Shown here one piece after another: positions 24,255 through 29,054 of a stretch of 64,000 nucleotides of DNA. The DNA is from Ligaoa zhengdingensis (lineage in GTDB: Bacteria > Bacillota > Clostridia > Oscillospirales > Ruminococcaceae). A model generated the notes under the pieces. It ran no database searches. It saw nothing but the letters and a program-made list of their open reading frames with translations, and had not been told where the DNA came from. The stretch spans positions 1 to 64,000 of the forward strand of contig NZ_JACRST010000002.1 of NCBI RefSeq assembly GCF_014384885.1. The letters run 5' to 3'. Both the position numbers and the translations under genes were made by a program. Positions within the stretch are counted from its first letter, which is position 1. Each line of letters starts with the position of its first letter.

Positions 24255-24854
24255 ATGGGCTATCAGATTTTACCGCTGACCCGCCTGATCGAACATTTTG
24301 AGCGGCTGCCCGGCATCGGTAAAAAGAGTGCACAGCGCTTGGCTTACCATGTGCTGAACATGCCGCGCGAAAAAGCCGAGGATTTTGCCCGCTGTATCTT
24401 GGATGCGCGGGAAAAAATCCACCGGTGCGCCGTCTGTCAGAACCTGACCGACGTGGAAAAGTGCCCGATCTGCAGCGACGAAACGCGCGACGGAACCACC
24501 ATCTGTGTGGTGGAATCGCCGCAGGATGTGCAGGCATTTGAGCGCACCCGCGAATATAACGGTGTGTACCACGTGCTGCACGGACTGATTTCGCCGATGA
24601 ACGGTATCGGTCCAGACCAGCTCTATATCAAGGAGTTGTTGAAGCGCATCCAGGCTGGCGGGGTGTCGGAGGTCATCATGGCCACCAATCCGACAGTCGA
24701 GGGCGAAGCCACCGCAATGTACCTCTCCCGCCTGCTCAAGCCTCTCGGCGTTCGGGTCACCCGTCTCGCTTACGGAATCCCGGTGGGCGGAAACCTGGAA
24801 TATGCCGATGAGGTGACGCTTTACCGCGCGCTCGAGGGCCGAAGCGAAATCTGA
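24255..24854 (+). CDS. recR: Recombination mediator RecR
   Basis: 199-aa RecR, which with RecO/RecF loads RecA at gaps. Order of domains: helix-hairpin-helix (LPGIGKKSAQRLAYH, residues 15-30), a zinc finger with four cysteines (CAVCQNLTDVEKCPIC), then a Toprim domain (ICVVESPQDVQAFERT; ATNPTVEGEATAMYL) and the C-terminal Walker-like tail. It begins 6 bp after ybaB, so it belongs to the dnaX-ybaB-recR operon. Confidence 0.97.
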   Translation: MGYQILPLTRLIEHFERLPGIGKKSAQRLAYHVLNMPREKAEDFARCILDAREKIHRCAVCQNLTDVEKCPICSDETRDGTTICVVESPQDVQAFERTREYNGVYHVLHGLISPMNGIGPDQLYIKELLKRIQAGGVSEVIMATNPTVEGEATAMYLSRLLKPLGVRVTRLAYGIPVGGNLEYADEVTLYRALEGRSEI

Positions 24855-24913
24855 CGCAAACTGTATCTCTCTGAAAACATGCGGGCCCGCGCTGGGCGGA
24901 TGGAGGCGACCGG

Positions 24914-25324
24914 ATGGCGCAGCGAAACTGGAAGGAAGATTTTAAAAAATTCATCAAGTTTGGCGTGACCGGCGGCATCAATACCCTGGTGGATTTTCTG
25001 GTCTACACCCTGCTGGTCACCTTCTGTTCGGCCAACCTGTATCTCGCCCAGACGGCTGGGTACGCCTGTGGAACGCTCAATAGCTATATCATCAACCGCA
25101 GCTGGACCTTTCGCAGCCGCGAACGGTTTTTCAGCCGCGAGTTAGTGCGGTTTGTAGCGGCCAACCTGATTACACTGGCGATTTCCTTTGTTGCAATGTA
25201 TTTTTTGCAGCAGTGGTTCCCCTCCCTCAACCGCATTGTGTTGAAGCTGCCGGTGGTCTGTATCACTACAGTGGTCAACTTTGTACTCAGCCGGCTGTGG
25301 GTATTCCGGGAAAAAACAGATTGA
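24914..25324 (+). CDS. GtrA-family membrane protein
   Basis: 136-aa integral membrane protein with four predicted transmembrane helices (about residues 16-36, 42-60, 78-98, 108-128). GtrA/DPMS-related proteins are thought to move lipid-linked sugars across the membrane or to assist glycosyltransferases. Conserved features seen: FIKFGVTGGINTLVDF at the start, YIINRSWTFRS in the central loop and LSRLWVFRE at the end. It has a GGAGG SD. No glycosyltransferase is adjacent, so the substrate is unknown. The promoter of smpB overlaps its last codons. Confidence 0.88.
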   Translation: MAQRNWKEDFKKFIKFGVTGGINTLVDFLVYTLLVTFCSANLYLAQTAGYACGTLNSYIINRSWTFRSRERFFSRELVRFVAANLITLAISFVAMYFLQQWFPSLNRIVLKLPVVCITTVVNFVLSRLWVFREKTD

Positions 25325-25349
25325 CAGCGGCCTGTGGGTTGCGTATAAT
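25321..25349 (+). promoter_or_regulatory. Perfect sigma-A promoter of smpB
   Basis: TTGACA, 17-bp spacer, TATAAT, both hexamers perfect. The -35 overlaps the TGA stop of the GtrA gene. The start near 25356 leaves about 18 nt before smpB. Confidence 0.88.
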
Positions 25350-25373
25350 AAAGTACCCGAGGGAGGGATGGAG

Positions 25374-25841
25374 ATGGCAAAGGAAAACACCAAAACGATC
25401 GCGGAAAACCGCAAGGCTCGTCACGACTATTTCGTCATCGAGAGCTTTGAGGCCGGGATCGAACTGTTTGGAACCGAGGTCAAATCCATCCGCCAGGGGT
25501 CGGTCAACTTAAAGGACTGCTGGTGCGACATCAAAAATGGCGAACTGTTCGTCATTGGGATGCACATCAGCCCGTATGAAAAGGGCAACATCTTCAACCG
25601 CGATCCGCTGCGTATGCGCAAGCTGCTCATGCACAAACGCGAGATCGCCCGGTTGTACGGCCAAGTCAAACAGATGCAATACACACTGATCCCGCTGTCG
25701 CTCTACTTCAAAGGGTCGCGGGTGAAGGTGCAGTTGGGGCTGTGCAAAGGCAAAAAGCTGTATGATAAACGCGAGGATATGGCCCGGCGGGACGCCAAAC
25801 GCGACATTGACCGCGCCATGAAGGACCGCAGCCGCGGCTAA
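25374..25841 (+). CDS. smpB: SsrA-binding protein SmpB
   Basis: 155-aa tmRNA-binding protein essential for trans-translation. Starting at 25374 puts GGGAGG 7 nt upstream; an ATG two codons earlier is too close to the SD. Conserved segments: ENRKARHDYFVIE, GTEVKSIRQGSVNLKD, HISPYEKGN, then YFKGSRVKVQLGLCKGKKLYDKRED and the basic C-terminal tail (RDAKRDIDRAMK) that enters the ribosomal A site. It lies 18 bp upstream of its RNA partner, ssrA. Confidence 0.97.
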   Translation: MAKENTKTIAENRKARHDYFVIESFEAGIELFGTEVKSIRQGSVNLKDCWCDIKNGELFVIGMHISPYEKGNIFNRDPLRMRKLLMHKREIARLYGQVKQMQYTLIPLSLYFKGSRVKVQLGLCKGKKLYDKREDMARRDAKRDIDRAMKDRSRG

Positions 25842-25859
25842 CCAATCTATTTTTAATAT

Positions 25860-26208
25860 GGGGGCGTAAAGGTTTCGACGGGGATTACGAAATATGAGAA
25901 GCGAGTAGAGACGCACGATCTCTTTAAAATGTGCAAACTAAATATAAACGCTGATTCTAACGAATTAGTCGCTGCCTAATTAAGGCAGCCGTCTTACCCA
26001 GGAGGACCACGGCTTGGGATAAGGCGTCGATGAGTGGTGAACGATCCCACTGAGCGCCTCGTAGGTTGGATTGTATCAGGGGCTACCAACATGCTTGAAG
26101 CCTGTTTATCGGCGTCTCGCTGAGGGAATTTGAAATGATAAACTGCACTCGGAGATGCTCGTATGGACTGATTTTCGGACACGGGTTCGATTCCCGTCGC
26201 CTCCACCA
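25860..26208 (+). ncRNA. ssrA: Transfer-messenger RNA
   Basis: The 5' end GGGGGCG pairs with CGCCTCC near the 3' end to make the 7-bp acceptor stem, followed by A and CCA. The 5' consensus GTAAAGGTTTCGACGGGG and the T-arm GGACACGGGTTCGATTCCCGT are exact hallmarks; length about 349 nt. The tag frame ends at TAA 25977-25979 and reads back as ...NADSNELVAA; the 5' end of the tag is unclear because the GCA at 25933 is followed by a stop two codons later. A GGCAGC hairpin follows the tag stop, as in other tmRNAs. Confidence 0.97.
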
Positions 26209-26209
26209 C

Positions 26210-26246
26210 GTCGCCGCAAGCGATATGACGCTTGCGGCGACATTTT
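26210..26246 (+). terminator. Terminator of ssrA
   Basis: 13-bp perfect stem GTCGCCGCAAGCG / CGCTTGCGGCGAC followed by ATTTTC, 2 nt after the tmRNA CCA end. Confidence 0.9.
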
Positions 26247-26282
26247 CATGTCACCGCTCGCTCATTCTGCTGCGGCTCCTTT

Positions 26283-26341
26283 CCAAACCGGACCCGCTTT
26301 CGCTTGGCTCCGGTTTGGGGCCGCCCTGCGGGCGGCTTTTT
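26283..26341 (+). terminator. Second stem-loop pair after ssrA, terminator-like
   Basis: A 10-bp stem (CCAAACCGGA with TCCGGTTTGG) is followed by a GCCGCCC / GGGCGGC stem ending in TTTTT. Possibly a back-up terminator; the first stem has no assigned role. Confidence 0.5.
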
Positions 26342-26403
26342 CCGTTATCAGGAAAATAGCGATTTTATCCACCCTTTCCAATTTGATCGCTGGTCGCACC
26401 CCC

Positions 26404-26440
26404 GGAGCTGGGTTCGATGAGAGAAGCATCAGCTCCACCA
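26404..26440 (+). other. Acceptor-stem-like minihelix ending in ACCA
   Basis: GGAGCTG (26404-26410) pairs perfectly with CAGCTCC (26430-26436), which is followed by ACCA, and the loop begins GGTTCGAT as in a T-arm. There are no D- or anticodon-arms, so it is not a tRNA gene. It may be a tRNA/tmRNA 3'-end remnant or coincidence. Confidence 0.3.
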
Positions 26441-26442
26441 CC

Positions 26443-26482
26443 AAAATACCGCATTAAAATCACATTTCTAATGCGGTATTTT
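26443..26482. terminator. Bidirectional terminator-like inverted repeat
   Basis: 14-bp perfect stem AAAATACCGCATTA / TAATGCGGTATTTT with a 12-nt loop. A and T ends allow termination on either strand; no gene on either side obviously needs it. Confidence 0.55.
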
Positions 26483-26568
26483 CATCTTATAACCCACTTT
26501 TTCAAGCACATAGTTTAATACGACATTCGCTTTTCAATTTCTCCTTTCGTTTTTGGGTGACCGCACAA

Positions 26569-26597
26569 TTGACAGTCACACGTCCGCTTGGTATCAT
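26569..26597 (+). promoter_or_regulatory. Promoter of the CRISPR-like unit
   Basis: TTGACA, 17-bp spacer, TATCAT preceded by TGG (extended -10). The predicted start near 26604 is 10 nt upstream of the first repeat. Confidence 0.75.
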
Positions 26598-26613
26598 CAA
26601 TGTAATATAATTT

Positions 26614-26705
26614 GTCGTCACCTGCAAAGGTGGTGAGGGTAGAAACTTCTTTTGTCATCTCTGTGTCTCTGCGTCGTCCTCCGCGAGGAGGACGTGGATA
26701 GAAAC
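26614..26705 (+). CRISPR. Two-repeat CRISPR-like unit, type I-C-like repeat
   Basis: Two 33-nt repeats (26614-26646 and 26673-26705) are separated by a 26-nt spacer. Both begin GTCGTC and end TAGAAAC and match at 22 of 33 positions. The second repeat is a clean palindromic repeat (GTCCTCC / GGAGGAC around GCGA) ending GTGGATAGAAAC, which resembles type I-C repeats (GTCG...GTGGATTGAAAC, family knowledge). The first repeat keeps a stem (CACC / GGTG) with different bases. There are no cas genes in the window, and the spacer is shorter than usual. A promoter precedes it and a terminator follows, so it looks transcribed. It may be a decayed array end or a deliberate mini-array. Confidence 0.55.
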
Positions 26706-26725
26706 TTGCGACTCGATAGACAAAA

Positions 26726-26771
26726 AGGCTGGATGCGCCCCGTTATACGGGCATGGCACCCAGTCTTTTTT
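26726..26771 (+). terminator. Terminator of the CRISPR-like unit
   Basis: GGCTGG pairs with CCAGTC around an inner CCCG / CGGG stem, followed by TTTTTT. Confidence 0.65.
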
Positions 26772-27174
26772 GTTGTGTGATGATTGCGCGATAGGCGCTT
26801 ATGGCTGAGGCAAGTGCACCATCGACTTACGGAAGATGAGCCGCACCTCGGATCAGCGCTGCTTTGCTCCCATCTTCGCCTCTGGAGATATAAAATCAGT
26901 TGCGCTTTTCAACAAATCGCAATCGACCTCATATCTCCAACACACTCGCATAACTGCGTGATTATCCCGATGAATCGGGGGGTAAGAATACTTCCGCCTC
27001 CTTAAGCTGCTTTTCCTGAGATCTGTTTTGTCATGTATCATCCCAGAACCCCGATATCTATGTCCTCCATACCCAAAATTAAAAACATTTTTCGTCATCT
27101 TGTACAACCTGAATATGTTATTCGTGTTTTTTTGCGGCTTACTGGTATATCCTTCCTTTTAAGGGGGAATTTAT
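26772..27174. other. Non-coding stretch with nested hairpins upstream of an XRE gene
   Basis: No convincing protein: the 73- and 84-codon frames here overlap on opposite strands and lack SDs. Two long-range stems are visible: GAAGATG / CATCTTC (about 26833-26878) and TGGAGATAT / ATATCTCCA (about 26885-26941), the latter enclosing TTGCG / CGCAA. A small CCCGAT / ATCGGG hairpin follows near 26968. The right end carries the SD (AAGGGGGAA) of the XRE gene. Confidence 0.4.
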
Positions 27175-27411
27175 ATGTCTCTAAAATCCAAATTTTCCAG
27201 TGAGGCCCTCCGGGCTCGCACCGCTCTGGGACTCACCCAGCAAGAGGTTGCCGACGCCGTTTCCACATCTGTGCGCTGGTATCAACACATTGAGAAAGGC
27301 ACCTTCATGCCGGGGAATGTCCTTATGCTTCGTCTTATTTTTTTCCTCGAATTGGATATCGAGGTGTTTAGAGAGGAGGAAGAAATCAATGTTCCAGTAC
27401 GTTCCCGTTAG
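27175..27411 (+). CDS. XRE-family HTH regulator (78 aa)
   Basis: Small protein that is essentially one Cro/C1-type helix-turn-helix: ALRARTALGLTQQEVADAVSTSVRWYQHIEKG (about residues 11-42) contains the LTQQEVA helix 2 and the recognition helix. The tail is acidic (EVFREEEEI). An AAGGGGGAA SD lies before the ATG. It overlaps the following DUF6514 gene by 23 nt, so the pair is cotranscribed. Target unknown; it may act on its own unit or neighbouring accessory DNA. Confidence 0.8.
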   Translation: MSLKSKFSSEALRARTALGLTQQEVADAVSTSVRWYQHIEKGTFMPGNVLMLRLIFFLELDIEVFREEEEINVPVRSR

Positions 27412-27607
27412 AGAGTTCTTATCTTTTCCGGGTCTGGGGGCTTATCAGTCCTTTGGCCTAATGGCATACCAACCCTTTGGCAGCGAATCTATTTTTGTAT
27501 CAGACGTTTCAATCGACAGCTTTTTTGTTTCGAAGCTGGCATACCTCTGCACAAAAGAACAGCTTGATCCAATTCATCTACTGGATGTTGTTCTGGATTC
27601 TATCTGA
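27389..27607 (+). CDS. DUF6514-like small protein
   Basis: 72-aa protein starting at ATG 27389 with the GAGAGGAGGAAG SD inside the preceding XRE gene; the longer frame upstream is a shadow of that gene. The pattern fits DUF6514: an aromatic, Gly-rich N-terminal half (YQSFGLMAYQPFG), then VSIDSFFVSKLAYLCTKEQL and the family's end motif L-P-I-H-L-x-D-V-V (here LDPIHLLDVVLD). Function unknown; such proteins often sit beside small regulators in clostridia. Family assignment is by eye. Confidence 0.65.
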   Translation: MFQYVPVREFLSFPGLGAYQSFGLMAYQPFGSESIFVSDVSIDSFFVSKLAYLCTKEQLDPIHLLDVVLDSI

Positions 27608-27617
27608 AGAAACATGC

Positions 27618-27654
27618 AAAAAATCCGTTCATGGACTGCCATGAGCGGATTTTT
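27618..27654. terminator. Bidirectional terminator between convergent small genes
   Basis: 15-bp stem AAAAATCCGTTCATGG / CCATGAGCGGATTTTT with one mismatch and T-runs on both strands. It sits between the DUF6514 gene (plus) and the 39-codon gene (minus), supporting both. Confidence 0.85.
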
Positions 27655-27682
27655 GTAATTACATTAAATTATCTTTTTTCAT

Positions 27683-27802
27683 CTAATTCCGGTCAACGTC
27701 CATTTCGACCATCCGACCGTGAATTTTAGTGTGCATCGCATAGATCTCACGCACTATCTTACTTCCCCCCTTGCTCTGCGGGACAGCCTTTTGTTTCTTC
27801 AC
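27683..27802 (-). CDS. Hypothetical 39-aa basic protein
   Basis: Short minus-strand frame with a GTG start at 27802, an AAGGAG SD 7 nt upstream and a TAG stop at 27683, facing the bidirectional terminator at 27618-27654. The protein begins KKQKAVPQSKGGSK (basic, flexible) and continues IVREIYAMHTKIHGR, a likely amphipathic helix, then MVEMDVDRN. No cysteines, no membrane segment. I do not recognise it. SD, stop and terminator placement make it better than chance; conservation would settle it. Confidence 0.5.
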   Translation of the reverse strand: MKKQKAVPQSKGGSKIVREIYAMHTKIHGRMVEMDVDRN

Positions 27803-27962
27803 AAATTTCTCCTTGTTTCGACGCTATTCTCCCGATCTCTATTTGTTAAAAGTGTATAATTTGTAAAGAATCGTCATTTTCCCCAGAAGTATGCTTCATG
27901 GTAGTGTTCTTCATTTACAGGTAAAATTTTCCTATCTTCTCTCAAAGTTAGGAGGATTTATC

Positions 27963-28238
27963 ATGTATGAATACAAAGATATTTTTAAAATGCATCTTCG
28001 GGTGGTAGTCATTCAATATCGAATTGGCCATGGCCTGACGCAAGAGGCCATGGCTGAACTTCTGCACATTTCACCGCGTGCCTATTGCGCAATGGAGCAA
28101 GGTGATTACAGCTTTTCCGCTACTACTTTCGCCTTCTTTCTGCGCCTGTTGCCGCCCGAGGAAGTATCCAATTTTCTCGATCAGTTTGGCAATCTCATAG
28201 AGCAGGTGGAAATGGGAAACGAACTTTTACCCGTCTAA
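27963..28238 (+). CDS. XRE-family HTH regulator (91 aa)
   Basis: 91-aa Cro/C1-type HTH protein from ATG 27963 (TTAGGAGG SD); the upstream in-frame codons lack an SD. The HTH covers about residues 12-48: QYRIGHGLTQEAMAELLHISPRAYCAMEQG, with the typical turn and a final EQG. The C-terminal part (SATTFAFFLRLLPPEEVSNFLDQF) is hydrophobic and may dimerise. It is followed by a strong terminator and is monocistronic. It differs from the XRE protein at 27175, so it is not a recent duplicate. Confidence 0.8.
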   Translation: MYEYKDIFKMHLRVVVIQYRIGHGLTQEAMAELLHISPRAYCAMEQGDYSFSATTFAFFLRLLPPEEVSNFLDQFGNLIEQVEMGNELLPV

Positions 28239-28262
28239 TCCAGCTTTTATGAATCCCTACCT

Positions 28263-28287
28263 GCCGCCCTCCCGGGTGGCTTTTTTT
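28263..28287 (+). terminator. Terminator of the second XRE gene
   Basis: GCCGCCC / GGGTGGC stem with a 4-nt loop, followed by seven Ts. Confidence 0.85.
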
Positions 28288-28476
28288 GTCCGCCCAACCA
28301 GCCTCACTTTCGTCTAACACAATCGTATCAAAGAAAAACTTTCCAAGTAGTTTGCGCACTTTCTGGCCGGTGGTATCTTCTATATCATATTACGCACAAT
28401 GAAGTATACCATCACCTTACCTCATGACTGAAAACCCAACTCTTTTTTCTTATTTTTAAATTTTTTTATATACCAG

Positions 28477-28505
28477 TTGATTGTTGTTAATATTAATGAT
28501 ATGAT
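28477..28505 (+). promoter_or_regulatory. Candidate promoter in the AT-rich stretch
   Basis: TTGATT, 17-bp spacer, TATGAT. AT-rich surroundings raise the chance of a false match. With the hairpin at 28791-28824 it would bound an RNA of about 310 nt. Confidence 0.4.
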
Positions 28506-28639
28506 ATAGTAAAGTTTATTAATATTAGGCATTAAATATAATATTGGCTGTTTATTATCTGCTTTCACAGCAGGGCTCTTATGGAGGAGCACAGTCTTCA
28601 AAGTGTGTTTTCTCGTTGAGAGGTATCTGTTCCCAAAAT

Positions 28640-28660
28640 TGTGCTCGAGCACACAATTGC
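28640..28660. repeat. Palindromic motif, copy 1 of 2
   Basis: TGTGCTCGAGCACA is a perfect 14-nt palindrome followed by CAATTGC. A near copy (GTGCCCGAGCACG, then AATTGC) lies at 28787-28805. Two related dyads upstream of a carbohydrate-enzyme gene could be regulator sites (inference). Confidence 0.45.
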
Positions 28661-28786
28661 TTAGTTGTTATATTCACGAAATAAAAACAGCCCAGAAGCC
28701 GCTATACAGATAATAGCATTCTGGGTTGGTTTCTTGGGATTCAAACGTTCCGGCAAACAAAAGCAATTTTTCTTTTTTAAATTTAC

Positions 28787-28805
28787 GTGCCCGAGCACGA
28801 ATTGC
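28787..28805. repeat. Palindromic motif, copy 2 of 2
   Basis: GTGCCCGAGCACG-AATTGC, matching the motif at 28641-28660 except for one substitution and a short gap. Its right half also forms the left arm of the hairpin at 28791-28824. Confidence 0.45.
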
Positions 28806-28824
28806 GGTGCCTCGGCTTTTTATT
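28791..28824 (+). terminator. Terminator-like hairpin
   Basis: CCGAGCAC pairs with GTGC-CTCGG (one bulge), followed by CTTTTTATT. Upstream gene unknown; see the candidate promoter at 28477. Confidence 0.5.
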
Positions 28825-29054
28825 CCAGAACACATGAATTAAGTTGATAAGTCTGTGATTTATAACACAAATAATGGCTTTCGAGGAGGTGACTGGAGTT
28901 TCTTAGAATAGGCAAATAACAGAAGAGGAGGATGAAAAAGAAAAGAGAGGATGAAGGCGTCCGATGCATTTTTCAGTGCTTTGATGCGAACTTAGTTCCG
29001 CAATGAAGAGAGAGATTAAAATTCTATTTTGACTTTATAAAGGAGAGAACGACA

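Larger units (their letters stand above)
28288..29054. other. AT-rich non-coding stretch before the large glycosidase gene
   Basis: No supported protein; the 60- and 76-codon frames are low-complexity and lack SDs. It contains a plausible plus-strand promoter (28477-28505), two related palindromic motifs (28640-28660, 28787-28805) and a terminator-like hairpin (28791-28824). Further right is an unused strong SD (GAGGAGGTGA near 28883) and purine-rich sequence leading to the gene's own SD (AAAGGAGAG). Confidence 0.5.

Noticed and set aside
26399..26440. tRNA gene
   Set aside because: Only an acceptor-like stem and a T-loop-like string; no D arm or anticodon arm.
26784..27107. 73-codon plus and 84-codon minus frames
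   Set aside because: Opposed overlapping frames without SDs, in a region that shows hairpins instead.
28422..28652. 76-codon minus frame in AT-rich DNA
   Set aside because: Lysine/asparagine-rich low-complexity translation without an SD; the region has regulatory-looking palindromes.
28925..29010. 24-codon ORF (MKKKREDEG...) before the glycosidase gene
   Set aside because: The GGAGG lies directly against its ATG with no spacing, and there is no other support.
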